Of a stretch of 64,000 bases of DNA, positions 32,196-44,682 are shown piece after piece. Origin of the DNA: Lenzites betulinus (lineage: Eukaryota > Basidiomycota > Agaricomycetes > Polyporales > Polyporaceae). How positions within the stretch are numbered: position 1 is the first letter of the stretch; each line of letters starts with the position of its first letter. Location: contig JABYQU010000005.1 in assembly GCA_022264855.1 (NCBI GenBank), forward strand, positions 682,001 through 746,000, in the 5' to 3' direction. The notes beneath the pieces were generated by a model. That model searched no databases. It was not told the DNA's origin and saw only the letters and a program-made list of their open reading frames with translations. The position numbers were made by a program, and so were the translations under genes.

Positions 32196-33809
32196 ATGGA
32201 GGGACTAAGTCCGTATTGGAGAAAAACAAAACCAAGGCGCGTCGACTTGTTATTTAATCAAGAGGACGCGTCGGCTAGTATGCATTGCCTCTCGGCGCCG
32301 TTCTTCCGCACACGCCGCGCGTCGTTATCCCAGGTCGTCGTGAAGGACATCGCGTTCACGGAGGAAAGTGAACTCTCCAACTTGAACGCGTCGAACCGCG
32401 CTAACACTCCGTCTTCTACAGAACTTAGGATGGGGAAGTTCAAGCACACGGAAGACTTTAGCATGCTCAAGGACGCAGGGGAGACGTTTACCATCATCCA
32501 CGACGGGATGGTCCATAACCCGCTCGGTGCGGCCTCCTACGTGTTCGAGGACGCTCTCGAGAAGCCTATACTCCACCAACTCGGCCTCGTTCCTCCCTCG
32601 GTGCGTTGGCCGCTATCCGACGGCGACGCGTTCCCCGTCACGTCGGTCGCCGACTCAGGTGCTCCACCCGCCCACCCCACCACCTCGTCGACATTGTACG
32701 TCCACATCGGCGCGCAGCCGAACAACAGCCCTCATGCCGGGACGATGGTCACTTTCGCTGTCGCGTTCCTCCTAGCGAGCCAGCTGCAAACGACATACGC
32801 TGCACTACGCGCATACGCGCGGGCGACCTCTGCCCCCGACCTTGCCTCATGGCCGGATGAGCTCAAGGTCGTCGTCCAGCTCGACTTGGTCGATACCGCA
32901 CCTGACAAGAGTACCACCATCGACGACGTCACATATCAGTTCAGCCAACGGGCGACGGGAAACATGGCCGACTACCTCGACGACTACCACGTACTCCTGT
33001 CAGAGCTCCACGCGTTCGTCGGCGGGAAAGTCGAGTACGTCTGCGCGAACCAGGAGCAGCTGATGCGCATGCCGGCGATGCGTGAGGCCATCCGCACCAT
33101 CCTTCTGGATCGCGAACGCCTCGAGGTGGAGACCGCCCCCGGCAAGGAGAAGCTCGCGATACGGAGCGCATGTCAGACGTGCAACGTCGCTGACAAGCAC
33201 GGTATTGTGAACATCTACGACGTCAGTCCTGAGTCGACCACGATCACGTTCTACTGTCCCACTCACGGCAAATATACTCTCCGTCTCGAGGAGCCCGAGG
33301 ACGTCCCCCGGCTCGAGCTCAACACGCCGCTTCGCAACCTCGCGCGAGCTCTGGTCTATATGGCCGATATAGCGGAGAGTCGCGTGCCTGGCCAGGCTGT
33401 TCCGACGCGCTTGCATATGCGGGTGACCGGGGCGGACTACGCAGGCACTTACCAGGAGTCGCTATTCATCGATCAGCTCGAGAAGCTGAGGCAGGTCGCC
33501 GAGCCCGCCTTGCGGGACGTGATCAAGCTCATGTACGCGAAGACCTTCTATGCTCCTCTGATTACCGACTGGTCAGGCGCGAAGTTGTCGAAGAGCTTTT
33601 ACGTGGAGGGCAACGCGTACGCGTACCTGAGGGAGGAGGAGAAAGCCCTGGTAGTGGGTTTCAAGGGAATGTCGGCGGCGGATAGGGAGATGCTGTACGA
33701 GGTGGTTGGGAAATGGATGCGGGGACGGGCGAAGGTCTTCCGTAACTATAGCCTCGAGTATCTCCGTCTTGCGATGGAGAAGGTGAAGCTGGAGAGAGCG
33801 GCGGTGTAG
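32196..33809 (+). CDS. Orphan class I aminoacyl-tRNA-synthetase-like protein
   Basis: Single-exon protein of about 537 residues from the ATG at 32196. Other in-frame ATGs at 32280 and 32430 could be the true start. It has class I synthetase hallmarks: a HIGH-like motif in YVHIGAQPNNSPHAGT (PHAGT at 179-183), a KMSKS-like KLSKS at 463-467 in WSGAKLSKSFYVEGN, and between them a possible zinc site CQTC (326, 329) with CPTH (354, 357). The order and spacing recall class I lysyl- or tryptophanyl-type enzymes, but it matches no standard cytosolic synthetase I know, and no anticodon-binding domain is evident. It may charge an unusual substrate or be a non-canonical nucleotidyl transferase. Function is inference. 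It converges on the ASCH gene with a 41-nt gap. Confidence 0.75.
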   Translation: MEGLSPYWRKTKPRRVDLLFNQEDASASMHCLSAPFFRTRRASLSQVVVKDIAFTEESELSNLNASNRANTPSSTELRMGKFKHTEDFSMLKDAGETFTIIHDGMVHNPLGAASYVFEDALEKPILHQLGLVPPSVRWPLSDGDAFPVTSVADSGAPPAHPTTSSTLYVHIGAQPNNSPHAGTMVTFAVAFLLASQLQTTYAALRAYARATSAPDLASWPDELKVVVQLDLVDTAPDKSTTIDDVTYQFSQRATGNMADYLDDYHVLLSELHAFVGGKVEYVCANQEQLMRMPAMREAIRTILLDRERLEVETAPGKEKLAIRSACQTCNVADKHGIVNIYDVSPESTTITFYCPTHGKYTLRLEEPEDVPRLELNTPLRNLARALVYMADIAESRVPGQAVPTRLHMRVTGADYAGTYQESLFIDQLEKLRQVAEPALRDVIKLMYAKTFYAPLITDWSGAKLSKSFYVEGNAYAYLREEEKALVVGFKGMSAADREMLYEVVGKWMRGRAKVFRNYSLEYLRLAMEKVKLERAAV

Positions 33810-33850
33810 GGCCAACAAACCAAGCTGTACGACGTCAGAGGTCCGGCGTA

Positions 33851-34634
33851 CTAGAACACCTTCTCCATGTCCTCCACTAGACTCGTCCCTTCCACAAGCT
33901 TCTTCGTCGCGTACCGCCAGCCCTGAGGGACGGCGATGTCGAAACGTGACTTTAGTTCCAGTGTCGTGATGGGTTCTTTGAGCTTGTAGAGCCCCGTAAC
34001 AGGATAGCCGTACTTGGACTGCTTCAAGCCCTTATCAAAGTCATCGTTCCCGACCCCGGTAGGGTCGTTGACTTCCCCAGGCACCCTTGGCGTCGTGGTC
34101 TCCATGACGTATCTGAAAGCATCTCAGCAAGCGGGTAAAATTCACGCTGAGGGGATAGAACAGTACCGATCGCGTGTGGAACAGGACATGTGCGCTCTGA
34201 ACACGCTCATATCATGCCGCGCGCGTGGCTCAATAGCGGGCCCTGCAGAGACGGGGCACTCACGTTATCGCGGACGTAGGGGCTGTCTCGTAGAGCCACA
34301 GCCGCACTACGGAATCCTTCAGTTTGTACTTGCGGTACTCGTGGTTCTTCTTCTGTTGCGAGATGAGTTTCGTGAACTCGGGCTTGATGGACAACAGCAC
34401 GTCGGTCATGACGCGGTCTTCGTCGACAGCCTTGGACTTTCCCTTAGACTTTTGTTTGGCTTTAGGAGTGGGTATGGGTTTCACGCGTTCGACGCTGGGC
34501 GTGTCCGACGCGTCCGACGCGTCTGGGAAAGGTTTCGCCTTCGCCGGTTTGGTGGTTGTGGGCGGTATCGACTTGGTGAAGCCCAGTAGCGTGCTTTGTC
34601 GAAGTGCCGTTTTGGTTGTACGTTCCGCAGGCAT
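33851..34634 (-). CDS. ASCH/PUA-like domain protein with PIP-box-like N-terminus
   Basis: Exons 34634-34264 and 34112-33851 encode 210 residues. The 151-nt intron (GTGAGT donor) is long for this window. Residues about 76-210 form an ASCH-type PUA-like fold: VLLSIKPEFTKLI, HEYRKYKLKD, VVRLWLYETAPTSAI, then YVMETTTPRVPGE, GYPVTGLYKLKEPI and LELKSRFDIAVPQGW. ASCH domains are thought to bind RNA or modified nucleotides. The N-terminal 75 residues are basic and disordered and contain RQSTLLGFTK (Gln13, Leu16, Phe19), close to a PCNA-interacting box but lacking the second aromatic residue. A nuclear, nucleic-acid-linked role is inference. Confidence 0.8.
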
Positions 34635-35567
34635 GATAATATCGCAAAGCCAATACTAGATCGTCGGGTTGACTTTAAGGATGGTTGTTGGGAAGAGACT
34701 CGGATGCACGAGCTTAATCTGGCTGGTACCAACGTTTACTGGCTTACTAAGCACCGCTAAAAGCACTGTTAGTAAACTACTGATAGCACTGGCTTATGTA
34801 GTACTGAACAGCAGCGCCTGCAGGGAGTCTGCTCTCCAGTACTTCTGCCAAGTATGCACTTGAGCTTAGCGTCCACAGCTTCAGTCTCTCGAGCTCTATG
34901 TAGATCTCATGCAGTATGATGATGTAGTAGCGTCAAATTTCGAGTTTCCATGCAAGTAAGTACTTCCATTCGCTCACACTGCGCGCTCATGATATAACAC
35001 TGCAGTTAGAGAAATGTCCTCTTGTGGGAGCTTGGCGTGGCGTGCGCACACGGCGCTCAACAAGAACGACTGCTATTATACATCGTCCACGGCACGCACG
35101 TCGCACAGGGCCTCCGGCTGCCAAGCTCTGCGGGATGCTCGTCTCAGGGGTTTCATTGAGAATTTCGTACTCGGCTAAGCGTGCAAGATCGGGGAGACAG
35201 GCTTCATGCCGTCGTCAAGAACAGCGGCTCGGACGTTATCGGGTCCGTCCGACAGCGCACCAGCCTCTACATGAGACACAAGCTCATGATGTATTTCGTC
35301 GAGCGACGGTTGCAACAAGCTCGATGTCAAAGATAAATATCAGCGAGACGCCATCGGCCGTTGCCGTCGAAGAACACAGTCATAGAGAACTAAAGGAGTC
35401 TGGTTCTCACAGCGTGCTTGCACATGGTTCAGTCATGGTGTCCCTTTGTTGACGCACAGGATTGCCCGTACTGAGTGTTCTTGGTCTTTATACCATCTCT
35501 CCCATCTCTGCTGAACGCCGTCGTAAGTTCCTTAGCGAATTATCTCACGGCCTTGCAGCTGTCTGCG
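34635..35567. other. Intergenic with HET-gene promoter
   Basis: Holds repetitive-looking AT-rich sequence at 34700-34980 and a TTTATAC element at 35487-35493, about 75 nt before the HET start. The frame at 35024-35452 is Arg/Ser-rich and starts at a non-ATG codon, so I do not call it. Confidence 0.45.
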
Positions 35568-37476
35568 ATGGAACGATCCGCCGATGTGAGTCGTGTTTGT
35601 AGCTTCATTGCTTCACTTACACTAACTGGAGGTACAGGGGGCTGGGGTACCTGACGATGTCGCCCTTGCTTACAGTGTTCCTCTTCATGGGCTGGACACT
35701 TCAACCAATCTTCTTGATCTCTCCAATGTTACGCTCCGCCGCATTCGCTTAGTGGACTGCCAAAGCATTGTCGCGCACAGTGTACTGCGCGTCGTCGAAT
35801 ATGCGCAAATCCCCACCATCGCCTACGCAGCCGTATCGTACCCGTGGCGCGGTGTATCCACAAATCCCACCGACATCGCGGATTCCGCCTTCTCTGTTCG
35901 AGGAGCGGAGCTTGCCGATCCTGTCGGGGTCGACGCTCTACGCAGCGCATGCGCGGCGGCTCTCAACATGTCCTGTGCTTACCTCTGGCTAGACCGGCTC
36001 TGCATCATGCAAACAAACAGCATCGACAAGAAATGGCAAATTAGCAAAATGTACGAGGTCTACCGCTCGTGTCGCGTCTGCATCGTCCTCGCAGGTGGCT
36101 TGCATCGTCTGGTCCGTCTCGATGAAGAGACGCCGTGGATACACCGGAGCTGGACACTACAGGAGGTCCTCGCGCCCCCCTCCACGGTTGTGCTAATCTG
36201 CTGGAAGCTGGGGCCAGGGCGCGCTTCGAGCGGGGGTATCAGCAACCCCGTGACAGTCGAAGAAGCTGTTCCAGGCGCGTCCGTGTACATCCCGCTCCCG
36301 CTTGTCCTCCAGGTTTGCACTACCGGCACGCTGTCCTTCAAAAGCACACCTAGCGCAGGCCAGCGCGCGCGTTCCACCATAGTCAAGGCATGCATATTCA
36401 GCGCGTCCCAGCAGGACGCACCGCGCGCGGACGAGATTCCGTTCTGGCAGCCGCAGCGGCGCATCTTCTCGCCGAACGTTGTCGCGGTCGCGGTTGCGCT
36501 GGACGACGTGCTCGTCGCGGACGATCCCGAAATTCGGAGCTACGCCGTATGGCAGAGCGCGCTCATGCGTACGTCGTCCCGACCCGTCGACATGGTGCTG
36601 AGCATCATGGGCCTCTTTGGCGTCGAGCTCGACCCGGGTGTGTTCCACAAGGATGACCGTAGGGGGGCGACGATCGCGCTCGCGCGGGCAATCCTCGCTA
36701 AGGGCGGCAGTGCGAGCTGGATGGGCGCGGCGTTTCGCCTCGATCGAGACCGGTGCCTCTCAACGTTCCCACAGTTCCCGCGGACGAGTGTTGCGGGGGT
36801 GGCGTTAGTGAAAACCAAGGGGGCAGTCAAGGAGGTCTCGCAGCTGGTGAGCCCTGTGTACCCTATTCAGGACGCATTAGTGCCACTTCCGCGTGGGCGC
36901 ATGGACGACGAGGGATATGTGACTTTCACTGCAAAAGGTGTACCTCTTGTAGAGGTATCATATCCTCACGGCCCCGACCATCCTCAACCCAACGACGTTC
37001 TCCAGGCGCTAGACGATTCTCAGTGGCAAATTCAAGACGACTCACCATTGTCACCCACCGATGAGCCCACGGTGGACACCTACGCGATTCTGCTCGGCTG
37101 GTTCCACAAGTATCACCCGGGAGCCTCGCCCGCCGGCGGAGAGACAATTCTCGTCATCCTCGCACAGCAGCATTCGCGCGAGCCATCGCGGTTCCACCTC
37201 CGTTCCTTCTTTACTCTGCGCGGTAGCCACAAGCCACAGGTCCTTCGTTGGCCGGAACACGAGTTTTGTCTGGGTGGTCCAGACCCCCTTGTTGACGTAC
37301 GATCGACAACGGAGGTCCTGGAGGAGGATACGGCCGAGACATACTTGGAGCCTGAAGCGCCGTGGCCGCGCATGCCTTGGAGCAAACCCATTGTAACCGC
37401 GGAGGACGAGGCGGTCCGCCAGGCGAGATGGGCGGTTCCTCAGCAAGTTCTTGAACGACATTGGCATCAGGATTGA
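35568..37476 (+). CDS. HET-domain protein (heterokaryon incompatibility family)
   Basis: Exons 35568-35585 and 35638-37476 encode 618 residues. Exon 1 carries only six codons (MERSAD) before GTGAGT. The frame continues upstream of the first internal methionines without a stop to the CAG acceptor at 35637, which decides this start. HET motifs are visible: YAAVSYPW (69-76), YLWLDRLCI (121-129) followed by DKKWQISKMYEVYRSC, and PWIHRSWTLQEVLAP. HET domains trigger cell death on nonself recognition in filamentous fungi. The rest (about 400 residues) has no NACHT, WD or ankyrin repeats that I recognise. This gene may act in allorecognition, but many HET proteins have no proven role. Confidence 0.88.
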
Positions 37477-37860
37477 TCCTGAACAAACCGGATTTGGGAA
37501 GCAGAATTACACACGTATTTGTCCAGGGGTTTGTACTCCCAGCCCGGTACCGGTGGTCAATTTGTGCAGCAATTTGAGGCGGGCTGGTAGTCTACTCCAT
37601 GATTTTTGTCTGGATATCAATGCGGGGTTGCCACGCATAGTTGATGGTCCTGGCTGGGCACATCACGAGCGACACGGGGCGGGATTGTATTGTATAGGAA
37701 TTATTTCTGAAGCGTAATATTAGACTGAATCGGGTGACTAGACCACCTCAACTGTGATGTGAACAGAGTTAGCCAAATCCATTGAACCGACCTGTCGCGA
37801 CATACCTCTCGCACTGTAGGCATTTTAGATCGCCCACCTACACCCCGCTGGAGTCTATAC
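37477..37860. other. Convergent intergenic region
   Basis: 3' flanks of the HET and F-box genes. Nothing recognised. Confidence 0.5.
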
Positions 37861-39593
37861 CTAGTTACCCTTGAGCAGCCGTCTCGCAATCGTGCGCGCG
37901 TCCCCCCGTGCCGCATGCATCGCTGTGAGTATCGCCTCGATCTCGTGCCAGTCCGTAGTATTGTCACCATGAGCCACCCACTCCGTCGTCTTCGTCTTCG
38001 TATAATCAAGGTGCGGGAATAGCCTGTCGACAAAGATCGCGAACGCGCGCACCATAGGGGCGTCCATCCCGTCGTCTACGATGTCCACGACGCACACGCG
38101 CAAGTATTTGAGTCGGTGCGGCCGCCCGGCGGAGATAGCATCCAGCCCTTCTAGGATCCCGTCACGTATCTGGCCGACTGAAACAAACGGTAGCGTGAGG
38201 CTGACAAGCTGCGGGTGGCGCTCCGCGAAGTATACTAGCGTGCGCGGGACGGGCGGGTCCGGGAAAGTGAGGATGTCGTCTGGGCGGGCGGTGTCCTTCA
38301 GGGCGAGCGTGAACTCGACGAGGTGCGGCCAGGCATCCGCGAACGCGCGCAGTTCCGTGTTGCTGACGATCAGCTCGGGGATGTACTCCTCCAGAATAAT
38401 CTCCACATGCGTCAACCGCCAGAACGCGAGCGCGGGGGCCAGCAGAGCAGGAACGCGCGGACCTTCTTGTTCGAGCGTGATGGAGAGCTTGCGAGTGCAG
38501 AAAGACATGTGTGAGAGCACGGAGTGGATATGTGTGATAGCTTCGTCATCCGTGCACCGGAACCAGTCAAGAACGTGTACCGTGAGGGTTTCTAGGTGTT
38601 GTGGAGAAGTGATTTTGAGGAAACGATCCAGCGCGAGAGGGTCCGCCGAGAGATCAAGGTGACGGAGTTCGTTGAAGGAACCCGGAGACACGCTGAAATT
38701 CTTGGGGAGAAAAACGCGCATCCAGAACTTCAGCTTGCGGAGGTTGCGGAAGGTGGCTAGCGTGGTGAAGAACAAGGCGTTTACGAATATCCGGTCGTCG
38801 ACTACTAACTCTTGCAGATGAGTGAGACGGGGGCTCAATGTGGATATTTTGGGGGCCGGGAAGTCGTTGAGAAACCTGGTGGCGTCAACATGGAGGCTTT
38901 CTAATTGGGGATAGACCGTCATCTGCGCGAACTCGACGATCAGCTCATTCGGCCAGAGTTTGGGGGCGTTCTCGCTGGTGTCGATCTGCTTGTGTATGTA
39001 GAGGTGGCGCAAAGATGGTGACAGGAGCAAGACACATCCTGGTTCGGGGTCAGTGAGCGTCAGCCACCGAAGGGATCTCAAGCGAGGCAATAGACCCTGT
39101 CCAGGGGGGCACCAGCGAGCTAAGAACGTCCACACAGATGGAGAGATCATTTCGAGTTCCGACGGCGCGAAGACGGACATGGACAGTGTGTGTACCCGTT
39201 GAACATATCGCTGGAAGCGGTCCCATTCCGGTTGTGTGAGGTCCCGCGAAAGTGCCTTGCATTGCACATGAGCAGCCATCATATACAACATTGATTTGAT
39301 TTGAAAGTACACACATATGTCTCATCCGCGAGGAATTCAAATGGAGGAAGTATGGACAGGATGGGCATCACGTCCTCGACCACTTCCCATAACACGTCCA
39401 GCGCTGGGTCTGAAAAAGCGCGGCATACACGCGCAAGATGTGCCAGGGTCTTCCTGCGAAGCCACCTGCGCGTTCGTAGTTTGTAGGGAGCTTCCGTATC
39501 CAGCTCTCCGGGTGCTAATTGCAGACATATCTCCTTCAATACTTCTGGAGACTGAAGAACCTGAAAAGCGGCTGGCCCGGGAGACATCTGCAA
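37861..39593 (-). CDS. F-box/LRR-like protein, intact tandem copy
   Basis: Exons 39593-39315 and 39255-37861 with a 59-nt intron encode 557 residues. The N-terminus has an F-box-like helical pattern: SPEVLKEICLQLAP, RRKTLAHLARVCRAFSDPALDVLWEVV. The remainder carries Leu-rich segments (LPRLRSLRWLTLTDPEPG, LRHLYIHKQ, FRNLRKLKFWMRVFLP, ELRHLDLSADPL) ending in a conserved block with PPVPRTLVYFAERHPQLVSL and FVDRLFPHLDYTKT. This is a large basidiomycete family of presumed SCF adaptors. The next gene downstream in coordinates (40108-41805) is a paralogue with the same two-exon structure and the intron at the same place. Confidence 0.85.
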
Positions 39594-40107
39594 TGCGGAT
39601 TCGAATTGAACCTTAGTTACGACTCATAAATTAGATGATCATGAGGTACTTAGCAAGCATCACTTGTCAACTCATACTGACCTTGAAAAACTCGTCTTTT
39701 ATAGCTCCCCGTAGTATGCCTTGGGCTTCTTGAGGGTATGTTGCGGGATCATGCAGAGGTTGTGTCAGGCTGTCACTCAGTAAGCTGACTGTCAGGAAGC
39801 GCTCGTGGTTTCAACGTTCAGATCTCATATCTCAAACCCGAAGAGTAAGCATGATTGGGATGCATATACTGCTAGAAGTGTCCGTATTTAGAACTCGTAT
39901 AATCCATCAAGATAGCAGTATTCAATGACCGGAAGTCTTTTTGTCATAAAAGTAAAAACTTGAAGCACATTGCAAGTATTGTACAAGTAGACGAGAACGT
40001 AAAGTAAGCAACTGGATTGCAGTAAATACTCAGTACTGTAGTAGTGTAAGGAATACTGTAGTCTCGACCGCTCTACTAGTAGGCGGAAGCCCCGACTAGT
40101 CCGTCTT
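39594..40107. other. Intergenic between tandem F-box genes
   Basis: AT-rich 0.5-kb spacer. No gene seen. Confidence 0.5.
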
Positions 40108-41805
40108 TCAGCCCGAATAAGTTCTATGGGTGTCCGACTTTTGAACGCAGCCCTGCCTACCAGCCTGTATAGCCAGTAGAATCTGCTCAACATCACACCA
40201 GTTGTTATAACTAAAGCTGTAGTACGATCTATGTGAGAGGCCAGTCGCCGGCGAGTACTGCACGTCCGACAAATCGAGGTGCGGGAACAGGCGGTCGATG
40301 AACACCGCCAATTCGCGATACTTTGGGAGCGGGCTGTTCTTCACAAGGCACGAGCGGAAGACCTGGAGGCCGTGGGCGAGCGTGGGGACGGCGCACCAAT
40401 CCGGCAGGCCCGGGCTCGACAGCTCGATGTATGGCCAGACGAGCTTGACGAGGTGGGGATGGTGCTCGGCGAAGAGGATGAGAGTCTGGGGGACGGGCGG
40501 TCGTCGTAATCTAGGATCTCCGAGGAGCACGCGTCGGGATCCTTGATGCCGATTTCGAATTCAACGAGGTTGGGCCAGGCTTGTGCGACTGCACGCAGGT
40601 CGGTGTCCGCGATGGGCAGAGCGTTATCCAGACAGCCGTCGGTCCTAACAGCAACGTGCGTGAGGCCCTTCAGCTGCACCGCTGGGCTTAGCAATGCCAC
40701 GAGGTTGTGCGGAATACGGTAGCCGGAAATGGTGATTTCCAGACGGCGGAGGTTGGTACAGTTGGAGCTACCCAGGCCCATGATGTCTTCGGGCAGTGCC
40801 GTCAGTGGCGGCCAATCCGTGCACTGGATGATGAGGGACTCGAGCGCAGGGGGGGAGGTTAATTGGAGGAATTGCGTCACCGTCCGGGGAACGCCAATGA
40901 CCTTCAGCTCTCGCAGGGACAAGAATCCGGGAGGCAAAGCCTGAGGAGCCTCCGGTTCCCTGTCGAACAGCGGCCGGACGCTGAGCTTCCGAAGGTGAGG
41001 AAACGCCAGCAGCTCTTCCAGGGTTTTCATGCTGTATCCGATTTCTGACATGATCTCTAGCTCCTGCAGGTGAACAAGGCTTGCGCAGGGAGTGATGCTG
41101 GGGTTGAGTGGCTGGACGCCGCTGACAGCGGTCACGCGCAAGCTCTCGAGGTGCGGTACGCTGATTTTCTGCACCAGCTCCATGATCGTGTCGACAACAG
41201 CAGGGCCCTCCGCCAGGTTGCACGTATCGATGTTGAGCGCGAGATGCCGCAAGGTCGGGGTAAGCAGCAAGATCTTCCCGGGGTCGGTGGCGAATACGTC
41301 GAGTGAATCGAGGCGGCGCAGCCGCGGGATGAGACTGTGGCCGGCCGCACAGCGCCTGGAAAGGAATATCCAGACAGAGGCCGAGATTTTAACCTCTGTC
41401 TGCATGTACAGCTCTCGGACGCGGTACGCGTAGTCCTGAAAGCGCACCCACTCCGCGTCGGTGATGTACCGTGTAAGCACCTGCAGATGGAGCGCGTGAG
41501 ATGTGTCCCGCCCATTGGTCTGTATTACTTCTTACATAGTTATGCGGCTTAATGGGCGCAAATGAGGGCAGAATGGCCAGTAGATGGTGGAGGCTGTCGG
41601 TCACGCGCCACAGAACATCCAAAGCGGGGGACATGAAAGCGCGGCACACGCGGGCCACATGCGCCAGTGCTTTCTGGGCCTCGCGCCTTTGCAGTCGAAT
41701 TTTCGGGAGAGCGTGATCGTCAGGCCGCCCTGGGGAGAGGTGGCCGAGGACTTCGACAAGGATCTCCTGACACAGCAGCGCTCTGGAAGCGGGTGTTGAC
41801 TGCAT
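40108..41805 (-). pseudogene. F-box/LRR-like protein, frameshifted tandem copy
   Basis: Exon 1 is 41805-41536 and exon 2 starts at 41480 after a GTAAGA-TGCAG intron. The first frame runs through F-box-like AQKALAHVARVCRAFMSPALDVLWRV and Leu-rich segments to SSEILDYDD near 40503. There it passes into a Ser-rich nonsense tail. From the same point the next frame continues the family block as PPVPQTLILFAEHHPHLVKL and AVFIDRLFPHLDLSDV to a stop at 40108. The intact paralogue has FPDPPVPRTLVYFAERHPQL at this point. Compared with it, one base is missing in the C-rich run at about 40494-40503. No intron can bridge this. It is either a recent inactivating deletion or an assembly error; both frames are otherwise well kept, so decay is very recent. 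Confidence 0.7.
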
Positions 41806-42262
41806 GAAGCTGCAGTAAAATGGACCGGGGCACCGTTCGGATAGGGATCAATGATGATGAGTGTCGGCCACACCGGAGCATTACTTTTGAGTGGTTAGCA
41901 CATCGTTCTGAGCTCTACAGGAGGTGAACGTACGGTTGATGATTGTGTATGCGCACGTCGACTCGGACGCGTTCGGCGGCTTCAGGCGCTTACACGTCTC
42001 AAACATGCTTGGGCAAATCAATTATCAATAATCAAATGCAAATTCACTCGCTGATGTTCGCAGCTCGACTTCAAAATCTTTCAACATCCGAGGTCAAACC
42101 CCTCCATGTCAGGATATACTACTATACATGTACGCTACACAGTCCGAAAGCGACCAAGACAACAGGTACAACAACCAGCCGGTGGTATCCGAGATCCCGC
42201 GGTGCTTCTCATCCATGGATACAACGAAGCGAGGGAAGGGGTTACAGTGATGGTATGCGTCA
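41806..42262. other. Intergenic between F-box copy and PKA gene
   Basis: Promoter of the F-box copy and 3' flank of the kinase gene. No further gene seen. Confidence 0.5.
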
Positions 42263-44203
<1,941 letters not shown>

Positions 44204-44682
44204 CACGTCTTGTTCCCCTTTTGACTTATCTGCTCATGAACCGGCCTGCGAACGTCTGGGCATAATATGGTGAGGACGAGTGCGCCATTTGCTTAAATAC
44301 AAACCTGAACAACTTGAAGGCGCCGACTCATTCAAGCTGTTGACTCTAAGTAACCTGCGACATATTTGGGTGTATCATGGAATGGTACAGTGATTGGTGC
44401 TACCAGGTACTACCGAGCTTCAAGCTTCGGGCCTTCAGCCTGGTGTGACGCATGCATAATACCAATGTTTCCTTCTCCTGCTTCGCGGTAGGTTTCCTAT
44501 CCTACACACTGATGATACAGTGTCGACATGGAGGCGAGTTCATCAGCTGCAAATACAAATACATATCGATAAACCCAACTGGCATGGCGCGATGCTTGAA
44601 ATTCCGAGTACCATGCACTACATATTCCTACAAACCTTTTCTCTTGACTTCCACCACATACTTCGTCCGTCGAACGAGCAGT
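44204..44682. promoter_or_regulatory. Divergent promoter region of PKA and F-box genes
   Basis: A 479-nt gap between divergent genes. A TTAAATAC-type element about 90 nt from the kinase start could serve as its TATA box. No coding exon seen. Confidence 0.4.

Noticed and set aside
35024..35452. Plus-strand 142-codon frame upstream of the HET gene
   Set aside because: It starts at a non-ATG codon, is Arg/Ser-rich, and shows no domain or paralogue.
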